Shown here in pieces: positions 32,703 to 44,960 of a stretch of DNA of 64,000 nt. The stretch's first letter is position 1; each line of letters begins with the position of its first letter. Source of the DNA: Cavia porcellus. Lineage: Eukaryota > Chordata > Mammalia > Rodentia > Caviidae. Position numbers and translations under genes: made by a program. A model generated the notes under the pieces. The model saw nothing but the letters and a program-made list of their open reading frames with translations, was not told the origin of the DNA and did no database searches. The DNA is taken from contig NW_026947486.1 in NCBI RefSeq assembly GCF_034190915.1, forward strand, positions 100,359,123-100,423,122, in the 5' to 3' direction.

Positions 32703-33634
32703 AGTCCAGAACTTTTTTCCTATGTCTCCTTTCTATTTTTTAGGACACTTAACCCCATCTCATGTACAATTCATTTTGCTTATTTCAACAATAATAGTTC
32801 TCATTTCATTAGAATACAGTCTCTGTGAAAACCAAAGTTTTGTTTATTTCAGAACTTCAGTGGTTTTATATGACTAGTTTAAGATACTTTCTTAAGGTAA
32901 GTTACATGAATTAAATGAATAATTTATAGGACAATAAATGAATATTCTTTTGCAAAAAGTTCAAATACTGAGAATTACATAAACTTTTAATGACTTCTTT
33001 GGTACTTCATGCTTAATTTTACTACCTTCAGTGATAACCATTTTTGGAATCTTGGTGAATATAGTTTGAAATACTTTAAGTGACTGTGCCTGCATATGTA
33101 TGTACCAATGGAAGATTGTTTTGTAGGCAAGACAATTTTGGTATGAATTAAATAATATTATACATATTTTCCTGAAATTTGATTTTTCCAGTTAGTTATC
33201 CAATCTGTGAACATTTCTAGTTCATTAAAAAATAAATATACATGGATTGGTTAAAGGGTTTTGATTTTAAAGGAAATAAATCTGAGTGGTTCATCTAAAC
33301 AGAAAAATGAGAGTGGAAGTATATGGAGAAGTTCATGGGATTGGTACAAAGTTTAGAATTACTGTGATGCAATGAACAAGTTGCAAGAAATTGGCAGTGG
33401 ATAGTCCTGTATTCCCATGCTATAGGAATAGCCTGGCTGAAACATTTCCATTACAATCATGGAAACTTTAAACTGATGTTCTTACAGATTTATATGGTAT
33501 GTCTCTGTTTTATAGCAATTCTAACCTTTTTCTGTTTTTTGCATGCCTGTTTGCCATAGAAGTGATGTTGCAATAAAGATTAATAGGAAATTAATGAGAA
33601 AAATTTTAGTCAAGTGTCTGTCAGTGCAATAAAG
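32703..33634. other. Unclassified AT-rich sequence
   Basis: No gene is seen. There may be very old repeats that I cannot name. Confidence 0.4.
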
Positions 33635-33960
33635 TACCTAACATAGGCTACTTATAAAGTACACTTTGTTTAGCTGACAGCTTGAAAGTTTAAGATTGGG
33701 TGGTCTCTTTGAACTTTGGTGAGGGTGGTGGTTAACAGCATATTATAAGAGGAGCGTATGTAGGAACAAAGATCATACTTCATGCAGAGCACAAAAGAGA
33801 CCCACAGTACTGAGTTCCATAATACCAGGTGAGGGAATCCCTTCAATGACCTAAGCATTTTCCACAGTCCTGCCTCCCATAGCCCCAGAATACCTCCCAG
33901 TGCCACTACCCTGGGGTCACGTATTTACATATGGGCCTTTGGGGACACTCAACATCCATG
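33635..33960 (-). mobile_element. MaLR/MLT1-type LTR, antisense
   Basis: Plus-strand order AAAGTACCTAACATAGGCTA, TAAGATTGGGTGGTCTC, GCCTCCCATAGCCCCAGAAT and GGGGACACTCAACATCCATG is that of an antisense MaLR LTR. It is diverged and the ends are approximate. Confidence 0.65.
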
Positions 33961-35105
33961 TCTTACTGGAAGTGCTTTCGACACTACTGTCTTTGGAGGA
34001 GAAGGGACAGAAGAGTGGCGCTGTGAGAAAAGAGGGCTGCTAGTCATTTCAGTTAGAGGTCTCAGCTGAACTTATTGGTAACTGTGAAGCTGAGATGCCC
34101 AGAGCCATCTGGAGTACAGCAAGGGATCTGGGCTTACACTGGCACACTGACTACTAACTGAATGTGGTCTGCTCTGATAAGTGGGAGAGACCTTGGGCAG
34201 AGCCCCAGGCATCAGCCAAGCTAACCTAGGAGAGGCCTGGCAGCTGTGAGTTGCCTTGCAGCACCACTCTCTGCTGCAGGAAGAAACGGGTACTTCCTCC
34301 ATGACAGGAGATGGTGGCACATCACAGAGTCCATACAAGGTGTCGCCTCTCCTGATTCTAACGCTCAAGGGAGAACATCAAACCGGATACCTTTAGACAC
34401 GTTACTGTATCCTACCTTCTCACAGTCCAGGAAATAAGTCATATACAGTTTTTGGGATCCTGTAGAAAGAAAAGCTTGTAAAAATACCAGTCCCCTCAAA
34501 CACAGAAAGGGAATTCAAATGCTAACAAGTCAACTACTCTTTCAAGTCTATGGACAAATATTCCCTATCTACTCCATTCTTCCTGACATATTTCAAGAAT
34601 TCATTTCACATTATTCAACTAGACCCCAATTTATTGATATTTACATTATATCTTTAAATATATTGTTCATTGTTCTTCCTGAAATATTTGTCTTTATCTT
34701 TTGGAATTTTATTTCAACAGGTCTACAGGAATTTATGTTTTGCTTTCTTTTTTTCTGATGGGAATTGAACCTGTTAGGCAAGAAATTGAGTCAAAATTTC
34801 AACACAGAAATTTATGTTATTTTTTGTTTATACATATTTCCTGTAGTTTCTCCTATTACTAATTTTAATGCTTTTCATAATGTAATTCATACAGAATAGC
34901 TCATCATACCTTAAGATGCATGTATTACTTATTACTTTTTTGATTCTATGTTTTGTTTTGTTTTTCCACAGGAAAACCTCTACTACTTACAGATAATATA
35001 CATATATGCATGTATATAAATATATGAAAATGTATATATTTGCATAGATATCTCAAAAATACCTTTTCTTCTTATAAAAATTGGACAGAGTTTTAAATTT
35101 TTTCA
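33961..35105. other. Unclassified AT-rich sequence
   Basis: No gene is seen. A fragment GATGGGAATTGAACCTGTTA near 34758 may be a broken antisense ID SINE. Confidence 0.4.
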
Positions 35106-35182
35106 TTTTTTAGTACCAGGAATCAAACTCAGAACCTCATGCTTGCCAGGCAGGTGCTGTGCCACTGAGCTATATCCTTGAT
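35106..35182 (-). mobile_element. ID-type SINE, antisense
   Basis: TAGTACCAGGAATCAAACTC, CTCATGCTTGCCAGGCAGGT and GCCACTGAGCTATATCC follow the antisense ID body. Confidence 0.88.
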
Positions 35183-35462
35183 CCTACTTCATGTTAATGT
35201 TGTAGTTTGTGTGGAAATATTAGGGAACTCTTTTTCAAATTATATTTTTCATTTTATCACAAGCATTGATAAAATTGCTTATTCTCTCCACATTAATATT
35301 TTGTACTTAATTTATATTCAATTGATATATACATGTATGTGTGACTACTTTTCTTTACTCTGGATATTGTAACTCATATTTTTGCAAGTTTTTGTAAAAA
35401 TATTTTGCTTTAATTATTACTGTTTTGTAGAATATTTAGGATCTGATAAAACAAATTGCTTC

Positions 35463-35580
35463 GGGGCTGGGGATTTAGCTCAGCGGCATAAGCACCTGCC
35501 TTGCAAGCAGGCAGTCGTGAGTTCGATTCCCGGTACCAATAAAAAGGAAAAAGACAAAAAAAAAAAAAAAAAAAAAAAAA
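35463..35580 (+). mobile_element. Least-diverged ID-type SINE, perfect 15-bp TSD
   Basis: GGGGCTGGGGATTTAGCTCA start, A-box TAGCTCAGCGG, B-box GAGTTCGATTCCC, then a long A-rich tail. TSD AAAACAAATTGCTTC at 35448-35462 and 35581-35595. Intact pol III boxes and an exact TSD make this the youngest-looking SINE in the window. Confidence 0.96.
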
Positions 35581-35596
35581 AAAACAAATTGCTTCT

Positions 35597-36589
35597 TAGT
35601 ATACATTATTTTAAACTTTACTGGTTGTTTTAGTACATTCTGTTCTCTACCTAGACTTTCTATCAATACTGTATTTAAATTTCTATTTAAATGATATAAA
35701 TATACTGTTTAAAAGATAAAGTGATCCAGTCGGTATGGTACAAAAAGATCCATTTACACTTCTCATCTATTTCCTTTTACAGTGAAGCTTCTACATTTGC
35801 CTCTATTACCTAATCTATTTTTCTCCACATATCTAAATAAAATTTGTTTCTTATGTCTTCTGGATGTTATAATTTTAGGAAATGTTTGTTAATTTTTCAT
35901 CAGGAGATTTGAAGCTTTAGCTTTTTTGCCCCTTTTAGCCCCATTTTAACCATAAACACAGAAACACACAGCTTTTAAACTCCTGTTCTTCCAATAATTT
36001 CATATGCCCAGTCAGCTACCATCTTCTTTACTTCTCTCCATAACCCAGTCTATTAAAGAACAGGTCTATCCATTTCCTTATAGTACATTAATTTAAGTAA
36101 TCTCTAGATCATTGTTTAATCCAATTGATTCTAATTGATACTGTTGTTAATGTTAATAGAGCACTATGCTACTAAAATTAGTAATTTTCTTCTTGATTTC
36201 ATCTACAGAATTTAAGACAGCTGACAGTTCCCCCTTTGAAATCTTCATACTTTGGTTTTTGAGATCCACCTTTGGATATAAGATTTTTTGCTTTTCATCT
36301 GTATTTCTGATAGCATCCTTGGTATTTATTGGAAAACCGTCACCTCCCGTAACTTTGAAATTTAGCATTTTTTGATCCCTGGATAACATTACTATGTTTC
36401 CTCACGTAGCGCGTTCAAACTTACAATTTTATTCTACTTTCAAAACAATGTGAAAAGCTTACAATTTAAAAAAAGTGATTCAACAAATAGATGTTAGCTC
36501 TGAACAGTTCACTTAGATAAGTCTGACTTCTTGGAGCTAGGTGTATTACCTAATAAGAGCAATTAAAATCAAATGCTGATTAAGAAAAA
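35597..36589. other. Unclassified; one 78-codon minus ORF
   Basis: The minus-strand frame 36389-36153 has a hydrophilic Lys/Glu-rich product containing KMLNFKVTGGDGFP. It could be the poorly conserved N-terminal region of an L1 ORF1 or a chance frame. I do not recognise it. Confidence 0.3.
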
Positions 36590-37050
36590 CTAAAATGCAC
36601 ATAAAATGTATGAATATGTATGAGATGCTTCAAAAACTGTTCAGAGATGGAAGTTTATAATAATAAATATCTACATTAAAAAATAATGATCTCCAATAAG
36701 CAACCTAACATTACTTCTCAAGGAACTAGTAGGAGAATGAACTAAGCTCAATGTTAATAGAAGGCAAAGAAAGAGTAAACATCAAAGTAAAAATAAATGA
36801 AGAAGAGAATAGGAAACAATAAAAAAATCAAAGCATTATTTGGTCAGAGGTTCAGTTCAGCTGTATAAGTACCTGCTTGGCAAATGTGAGGTCGTGAATT
36901 TGATCCCAGATACCCAAAATAAATAAATAAATAAATAAATAAACAATAAATAAAATATCAAAGAAGTTCTGAACTTTTACAAAGATAAAGAAAATGATTA
37001 CTACTTAGATAGAACAACTAAGAAAAAAAAGAAGTGAATGAGAAGTCATT
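36590..37050 (+). mobile_element. Old L1M ORF2 fragment, sense (part 1 of a split element)
   Basis: ACATTAAAAAATAATGATCT, GCAACCTAACATTACTTCTC and the TCAAGGAACTAG region match the L1 ORF2 stretch between endonuclease and RT. It is interrupted by the ID at 36841-36950. The element appears to resume at about 38180, after an inserted block. Confidence 0.7.
36841..36950 (+). mobile_element. ID-type SINE, sense, inside L1M
   Basis: GGTCAGAGGTTCAGTTCAGC start and GAATTTGATCCCAGATACCC B-box end, with an (AAAT)n tail. Diverged. Confidence 0.85.
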
Positions 37051-37073
37051 ATGAGTATCTTATTATTATATCT

Positions 37074-37359
37074 TGTTATCCTGCCAAAGCATCATGCAGG
37101 ACTTTTGGCACAGGATTGTGTTATGAGTTTCTATAGCAGATTTGCTGCTAGGAAGTGTTATCTGATGAAAAGATGACTGGGTGTGTGGTTTTCAAGAATT
37201 CTTCTCCCTTTCCAACTCCTCCCTTCTCTCTTTGCTACCTGTGTGTCATGGTATGAGCAAGCCTTCCTTGCCAAGCCCATCTGCCTATAAAGAGACTATA
37301 AACTGAAAACTCTGCAAAATTTGATCCAAAATAAAATAAAGATATCCTTGCAAGAGCAG
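37074..37359 (+). mobile_element. LTR-like segment inserted in L1M (tentative)
   Basis: Starts TGTTATCCTGCC. It contains a CTATAAAGAGAC TATA-like box (about 37285) and AAAATAAAATAAAG poly(A)-like signals (about 37328). It lies directly before the 0.8-kb repeat copy 2. Whether the two form one element with TGTTAT...ATAACA ends (37074-38176) is inference; no TSD was found. Confidence 0.4.
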
Positions 37360-38176
37360 TAGTTATCAAGTATTGTGATTCAACAAGGAAAAATTAACTA
37401 AGGCAATTTAATACCAGGGGTTATATGGAGAGCAATTAAAATCAGCACATGGAGTTTATATTATTGTTTTATGGTGGTCACTCAGAGTTAGCACAAGAAA
37501 ATGCAGGAAATCTATCCATAACACTAAAGACAGAATATTTATCCAAGGGCTTGAATCCCACAGCAATGTCCTACATGAGTCCAGATGAAGACCCAGAGCT
37601 CATAACAATGCCTCCCACGAGTCCAACTGGAGGTCCAGAGTCCACAAGAAGGACTCACGCCAGTCACTTATACAGATCCGTGCTAGCCCAAAGGTCACCG
37701 GTGGAAGCTAGAAAGTTTATGTCAGCAGGTTGAAGGAGCTGTGCCAGTAGGTTGAGGGTTCTATGCTGGAACCAAGAAGTCACACTCACAACAAAGTCCA
37801 GAATTGTCCTGAAAAGCACCACAATCATCTTCAGCGAAACAGAGGCCTGAGCTCCTCCAAGGATAAACACAGTCGAATATATGCCAGGAAGCCAGCATTA
37901 CAAGTTTATCCTGGAGACCAAGCGGCACTAGTCTTTCTCTCCAGAGCCAGGAAAAAATGCTCGATGTGAGGACCAGAGCTTCTCCAGGAGAACCAACGGC
38001 TCAAACAGCAACACATAGGAGAACCCACAATGCCTCAATGTCTCAACACATAGCTTCTCCTTCTCCAAGTCTCTATTTATGCTGCCAACTTTCCTCGGGT
38101 AAAATATCTATGCTCAGTGCCATGGTGACTTAATTCTGCTGGTTTTAAGTTGACTACCAGTTTCCAATCCATAACA
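37360..38176 (+). repeat. Unclassified 0.8-kb dispersed repeat, copy 2
   Basis: Inverted relative to copy 1 (26790-27590) and alignable with it along its length. It ends TTTCCAATCCATAACA. It splits an old L1M, so it inserted after that L1M. No recognised protein domain. Confidence 0.75.
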
Positions 38177-38297
38177 CCACAGATATGGAAAAGACCATTA
38201 TGAATGGATGTGAACCATTATAGGGCAACAGTTTGCATAATTTAGAAGAAAGGAATATATTCCCAGACATATAAAACATATCAAAATTGAATAATGA

Positions 38298-38337
38298 GTG
38301 CTCACTTCAGCAGCACATATACTAAAATTGAATGATA
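38298..38337 (+). ncRNA. Truncated U6 snRNA pseudogene fragment inside L1M
   Basis: GTGCTCACTTCAGCAGCACA followed by TATACTAAAATTG matches the first 33 nt or so of U6 snRNA. The two differences are CG-to-CA changes. The flanking L1M text is repeated on both sides (AAAATTGAATAATGA before, AAAATTGAATGATA at the 3' join), so this looks like a tiny insertion with a TSD. It is not functional: it lacks the 3' two-thirds of U6. Confidence 0.8.
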
Positions 38338-39155
38338 AAAGGGCAGAAAATCTGAGCATATTAATAACAAATAAAAATTGCATTAATAAAAAGACTCTGT
38401 AAACAAAGAAAAGCCCAAATCTGATGGTTTCTCTGCTAATCCTACCAAACATTTAAAGAGGAGCTAATACTAATTCTTGTCAAACTTTTCTAAAACTTTA
38501 AGAAGAGTATAATTCTAAACTCATTTTATGCAGCCAATTATTATCCTGATGTCAAAGCCATAAAATGAAACTTTTTAGAAAAAAAAAACAGTGAGAAAAA
38601 GGAAAAACAGGAATGAGCAGGATGTGATAGAGGAGAAAATTGTATGACCATAATGCTGACAAATGTAAATGAAAAAAAAAATCCCAACAGAATACTAAGC
38701 AAAGTCAATAACCCATTAAAATGAGCATTCTACATAATAAATGTGTTTTTCCCAAAGGATGGAAATATGGGTTCATAAATGCAAATCTATAAATGTGTTA
38801 CAGCACATAAACTCAATGAGAACAAGTATTATTTAGTCATCTCCATATAAAGAAAAATTATTTGAGAAAATTCAAACTGTGTTCATCATAACAAAATTTC
38901 AACACATTAAATATGAAAAACCTTACTTGATAAATGTGCAATTAATGTCTACAGCAGTAAAAACTTAAAAATGATTCCTCTCAGAAAAGACAAGAGTGCC
39001 TACTTTTGACATGTTTTTCAACATAATACTAAAATGCTAGCAAGAGTATGTGGCATAAAAACTAAAGGATCCAAATTAGTGGAAAAAATTTAAACTGTAG
39101 GTGAAATGATATTATATATAGAAAATCATAACGATTCTACCAATGAACTGTTAAT

Positions 39156-39167
39156 AAAGAAATTCAA
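39156..39167 (+). repeat. Left TSD of the younger L1
   Basis: AAAGAAATTCAA, identical to 42702-42713. Confidence 0.92.
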
Positions 39168-42100
39168 GTATGGGACATTTTCCAAAATAGACCATGTATT
39201 ATCCCATAAAACATTCTCAAGTAACTGCAACTGGTATTGAAATCATCTGATGCATAATATCTGACCATAGCACATTAAAACTGGAAGTTAATGCCAAAAT
39301 AAATTGCAAAACCTGCACAAATACATGGAAATCAAATAACAAACTTTTGAAAAACCAGTGGGCTACAGATGAAATTAAACAAGAAAAAAGCAATATATAC
39401 AATTCAATGAAAATGCAGAAACAACATACTGCAATCCGTGGGATGCAATGAAACCAGTTTTAAGAGGGAAATACATAGTAATAAACTGTCATATCAAGAA
39501 AGCAGAATGAGCACAAATAAGCAACCTAATGCTTCATCTCAAGCTTCTAGGAAAAAAAAGAGCAAATTAAACCCAAAGCTCACATAAGTGAGGAAATAGT
39601 AAAGATTAGAGCAGAAATCAATGCAGTTGAAACTAAAAAAAATACAAAGAATTAATGAATCAAAAAGCTGGGTTTTTTTTGATAGAGTGAACAAAATTGA
39701 CAAACCTCTGCCTAACCTTATAAAGAAAAAGAAAGAAAAAACACATCACACAATAAAGACTGAAAAGAGGAAAATTGCTACAGATCCCATGGAAATTCAA
39801 AAGATCATAAATATCTACTTTGAAAATTTCTACTCCCATAGGGTGGAAAACACAGAGGGAATGGACATATTTATGGAAACAAATGAACTACCAAATCTCA
39901 ACCAAGAAGATATAGCAATTTTGAATAACCCAGTATCAGCTATTGAAGTTAAAAACATAGTTAAAAAGCAACAAACAAGGAAAAGCCCAGTTCCTGATGG
40001 ATTCATGGCTGAATTCTACAATAAATTTAGAGAAGATTTGATGCCAATACTCCTTAAGCTCTTCAGTGAAATTCAAAAGGAAGCAAACCTCCCTAAATCA
40101 TTGCTGGAGGGAGGTATTACTCTCATACCGAAATCAGAGAAAGATCCAAACAAAAAGCAAAACTATAGACCAGTTTCAATAATGAACATTGATGCAAAGA
40201 TTCTCAATATAATAGAAATACACCAAATCATCAAGATTTTATATCATGACTAAGTGTGATTCATCCCAGGAATGCAGGGTTGGTTTAACATCAGCAAATG
40301 TAATACAGCACATCAACAGAGCCAAAAACAAAAACCACATGGTCATCTCAATACATGCAGAACAAGCTTTTGATAAAGTCCAACACATGTTCATGATAAA
40401 AACCTTTCAGAAACTCAGAATACATAGTATCTACCTCAATCTCATAAAGGTCATCTATGACAAACTAACAGGCCACATACTAAATGGACAAAAACTGAAA
40501 TGTTTCACTTTAAAATCAGGAACAAGACAAAGATGTCCTCTGTTACCACTCCTATTCAGTATTGTTCTGGAAACACTAGCCATAGCCATCAGACAACAGA
40601 GAGAAAAAAAGAATAAAGATAGGAAAGGAAGAAATTAAATTATCACTATTTGCAGATGACATGATACTTTATATTGAAGGTCAAAAAACTATTAAAAGAC
40701 TATTAGAAGTTATAAATAAATTCAGCAGTGTAGCTAGATACAAAGTCAATGCTCAAAATTCAATAGTGTTTCTTTACACAAACAAAAAACTCACTGAGAG
40801 TGATATTATGGAAATATTGCCCTTCACAATAGCATCTAATTTTTTTTTAAATATAGGAATCAACCTAAGAATGTAAATGACCTATATGGTGCAAATTATG
40901 CTATGTTAAAAAGGATATTGAAGAGGATATTAGAAAATGGAAGGATATTCCTTGCTCTTGGCTAGGAAGAACCAAAATTGTGAAAATAGTCATACTCACA
41001 AAACTGTTGTACAGAATTAAGGCAATCCCAATCGAAATACCATTAACATACCTCACAGATCTAGAGAAAACACTTGTAAAATTCATGTGAAAACAGAAGA
41101 AACCTAGAACAGCAAAGAAATTTCTGGGCAACAAAGGCCAAGCAGAAGGAATCTCAATTCCTGGCTTGGAACTATACTACAAAGCCATGGTGATAAAATC
41201 AGCATGGTACTGGCAAAGAAATAGACTTGAGGATCAATGGAACAGATTAGAAGATGTAAGCACAACTACAAAGACGCAAAGACACTCAGCCAACTGATAT
41301 TTTCCAAGGGGGCTAGACACGTTCGTTGGGAAAAGGATAGCCTCTTTAATAAATGCTGTTAGAAAAATTGGCTCTTCACATATCAAAGACTGAAACTAGA
41401 CTCATGCCTATCACCATGCACAAAACTAAAGTCTAAATGGATCAAGGACCTAAATATTAAAACAGAAACACTAAATCTACTGGAAGACAAGGTAGGTAGA
41501 AGTCTTGGAGGCATAGCGTTAGGCAGAAAATTCATGAACAAAACAGAAACTGCATGGGAAACACTTCAAAGAATCAACAACTGGGATCTCATATTATTGA
41601 AAAGTTTCTGCACTTCAAAAGAAATCACCTACAGAGTGAAAAGAAAACCCACAGAATGGAAAAGAATTTTAGCCAGCAACCCCTCAGACAAAGAACTTAT
41701 ATCCACAACATATAAAGAATTGAAAAACATCAAGCTCCCCAAATTCAAAGACCCTCTCCAAAAATGAGTATCTGAGATGAACACAGAGTTTTCAGATGAA
41801 GATATACAAATGGCAAATAAATACATGAAGAAATGTTCACCATCACTGGTCATTCAAGAAATGCAAATTGAAACAGCACTGAGATTTCATTTCACTCTAG
41901 AAAGAATGGTTGCCAAAGAAATCAACTGATAACAAACGTTGGCAAGGCTGTGGGGAAAAAAGGAACATTGTTCCACATTTGGTGGGAGTATAGACTGGTG
42001 CAGCCACTATGGAAACCAGTATGGAGAATTTTCAGAGGGCTAGGATTGGAAGGTCCATTCAACCCAGCTATTTCCCTCCTGGATATTTTTCCAGAAAAAC

Positions 42101-42701
42101 TTAAAGGGTCATATCACAGTGATATATTTGCACCCATGTTCATAGCAGCACAATTTGTAACAGCTAAATCTTGGAAATAACCAAGATGTCCATCAACTGC
42201 AGAGTGGATTAAAAATACTGTTGTATTTTTATATAGTGGAATATTACTCAACTATTAAAAGGATGATCTTGAGGCCTGCATAGGCAAATGGAGACAACCT
42301 GAGGCTGTCCTCATCAATGAAATAAATAAGAATCATTTTTATAAATATCACATTTTGTCTCTAGTGTTAAAAGTAATAAGAAATGTGGGAGTAATATAAC
42401 TCAAAGTGTGTGTAATTGCTATTGTAAAAAAAGAGAGGGAAAGAAAGCCTCTAAAGGGTATAACTGCATGTATATTTAAGTGTATAGGATTGATAAATCA
42501 TATTACTAAGTTTTTGGTGGATAGTTAAACAGTACTGTTTATAGTCTTGCTGTTTGAATGTCCACTTTGTATGCTTCACTTTTGTAACTTGAACAACTAT
42601 TTGTAAGAGGACAATATGTAATTATCAACTAGTGATTTCTTACTGGTTTTTAAAAAAATTATGTATTATTTTTACTTTCTTTTTTTCTTTAAATTAAAAA
42701 A
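39168..42701 (+). mobile_element. 5'-truncated L1, sense, 3.5 kb, inserted in old L1M
   Basis: Starts inside the ORF2 endonuclease domain (TFSKIDHVLSHK-like at about 39175-39212). RT: a SIMNIDAKILN motif lies about 40178-40210, a [15 protein letters not shown] stretch about 40336-40380, and an intact FADD active site at 40649-40660. The C-terminal region (41534-41767, 41950-42180) ends in FIAAQFVTAKSWK. A 3' UTR and A-rich tail follow to 42701. Frames shift repeatedly and a TAA stands at 40251-40253, so it is dead. Perfect 12-bp TSD. Other copies of this L1 lineage lie at 45200, 52200 and 56155. Confidence 0.95.
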
Positions 42702-42713
42702 AAAGAAATTCAA
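42702..42713 (+). repeat. Right TSD of the younger L1
   Basis: AAAGAAATTCAA directly after the A-rich tail. The old L1M text continues from here (CAAGTTGCAAGATACA). Confidence 0.92.
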
Positions 42714-44255
42714 CAAGTTGCAAGATACAATATCAGCCTACAAAGTACAGTATTGTTTCTGCATAGTAACAACAAGCTTCCTGTAAAAGAAATCATGAAA
42801 ACATGCTTTTGCAATAGTAACAAAACCCCAAAATCCTTAGAAATACATTTAATTAAGGAGATGATAGATGAGTACACTGAAAGGTGTAAGTAATGAAGTA
42901 TGATATTCATGATGAAACAAGTGAAATAACATTAATGAAATAAATACCCCTGGACTGGAATAATTATATTGTTACAATGTATAAACTATCCAATGGAGCT
43001 ACAGTATTGATGAAACCATTGTGAAAATTCAGCTGCCATTTTCATAGAAATAAAAAATTATCCTAAACTTAATTAGGAACCCCTAAAGACTCTGAAGAGA
43101 CAAAGCAGTCTTGAGTAAAAAGAAGAGAACTAGATGCATGACAATTGCTAACTAAAGTATATTAAAAAGCTACAATAATCAAAAGAGTAAAATTTGTCAC
43201 ACACCCACACACATATCAAAGGAAGAGAATGCAGAAGGCAGCAAGAAATTCATGCATTTATGGTCAATTAATTTTCAGAAAGATGCCACACATTTTGGGG
43301 AAAAGACAGTCTCCAATAATTTCTAGTTGCACAACTGGATAACCATATGAAAAAGAATTAAATCATACTCTAATCTCACAATGTATTAAAAAATCAACTT
43401 AAAATCAATTAAGATTTAAATGTAAGCCATGAGAATGTAAAAGTACTAGTAATAGTGTATAAGAAAAGCTGTATGTCATGATCTAGAAAGTTATTTTTTG
43501 TCTGGATAAAAATCCAAAAATAAAGACAACAATAGCAAAAATAGACACACTGAATTACCTCCAATTTCAGCACAGACATGAAACAGTCAATAGAGTAAAG
43601 ACACAACACACCAAATAAGAGAAATACAATACAGTACTGTACAATACAATACAATAATGGATCAATTTACAAAGTAAAAAGAATGAAAACATATGAATAG
43701 TAAGAAAGCATAATGCAATTTTAAAATGGGCAAAAGGGCCTGAGGAGAGAGTTCTCAAAAGCACACATACAAATGGACAAACGTTATATGAAGAACTGCT
43801 GCAGATCACTGACAATAAAGAAATGCAAATTAAAACCACAACTGAATATAACTTCATGCAAATTAGAATGGGCACAATAAAAAGTTGAAAGGCAAACATA
43901 TTGTTATGGCTATGAAGAACAGGGACTTTTTGCTTACCTTATACTAGGATTGTAAGTTGGTTTCACTGTAATGGAAAATAGTATGGCAGAAAAAAATGAA
44001 AAAGTGAAAAAAAATAGCATGGAAGTTCTTCAAAAATTAAAATGGTTGCCTAGATTTAAGGGGGAAAGATGAGGGGATGATAGCTAGTGGGTAGAATGTG
44101 TTTTGTTTTAGGGTAACAAAAGTGATTAATTTTGATTGTCATGGCTGTAAAACTCTACATGATAAAATGTACTGAATCTTACACATTAAGTTTTTAAATT
44201 GTGTGGTATGAATATTTTAGTCCAATAAAGCTGTTATAAAAAATAAAATAAAAAA
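42714..44255 (+). mobile_element. Old L1M ORF2 C-terminus and 3' UTR, sense (part 3)
   Basis: Continues the element broken at 39167, through the ORF2 C-terminal region (GAAATGCAAATTAAAACCAC near 43822) and a 3' UTR ending in AATAAAGCTGTTATAAAAAA at about 44224. Confidence 0.85.
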
Positions 44256-44960
44256 GAGTTATCATATAACCTGAAATGCTACTACTAGCATATAGATATA
44301 GATAAGATAGACATTATAAAAGTGATATATATTATATAGACATACATTGGGGGAAAAATCATGATGTTAAAGAAATATGAGCATACTAATGTTTACTGTA
44401 GGATTACTCATACTAATCAAGGAATAGTGTCAGACTAATCATCCATCATTGAATTAATTAATAATGATAATTATAGTATATATTATTATATATGATATAT
44501 GATACATGCCATATATGATAATATATCTATATATTATCTTTGAAAAACAAATCCTTTTATTTTAAAGGTATCCATGAACCCACATATTAAGTTAAATACA
44601 ACAGGCACAGAAAGAAAATACTGCATAATCTCGTTTCTATGGATAATGTATATTTAAACTTCATAGAAAAACTACGTAGCAATGGTTGTGAGATTTGCAT
44701 ATGTGGGTTGATGAATTGTTAGAGAAACAGTTTCAGTAAAATAACAAGAATAATTTCAATAGATATGTAATGTGATGACTACATTTAGTATTATATTTTA
44801 TTCTTGACTGCTAAGGGAATAAATTTCACGTATATTAAACTCCCCAAGTTGTAAGTTTGTGATGCACTACAAATGTAAATTAAATTAATTTAAACATTCC
44901 AGAATGTCTCCACATGTTAGATTCTCATGTGTAATTGAAAAAATGCATATAAATTATATT
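44256..44960 (+). mobile_element. Another old L1M 3' end, sense
   Basis: AGTTATCATATAACCTGAAA opens a second ORF2 end/3' UTR directly after the first. It contains an AT-rich expansion at about 44470-44540. Diverged. Confidence 0.55.

Larger units (their letters stand above)
38180..39167 (+). mobile_element. Old L1M ORF2, sense (part 2 of the split element)
   Basis: Collinear with L1 ORF2 from just before the RT to the YXDD region. The motif that should read FADD is altered near 39105-39115 (AATGATATTATATATAG). Stops are frequent. It is cut at 39167 by the younger L1 and resumes at 42702-42713. Confidence 0.85.

Noticed and set aside
35463..35535. Functional tRNA gene
   Set aside because: The tRNA-like boxes belong to an ID SINE; there is no complete cloverleaf, and an A-rich tail and TSD are present.
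38298..38337. Functional U6 snRNA gene
   Set aside because: Only about a third of U6 is present, with no upstream PSE/TATA arrangement and a location inside an L1.
39621..40876. Active L1 reverse transcriptase
   Set aside because: Although FADD is intact, there are frame changes, a TAA at 40251 and a missing 5' half.
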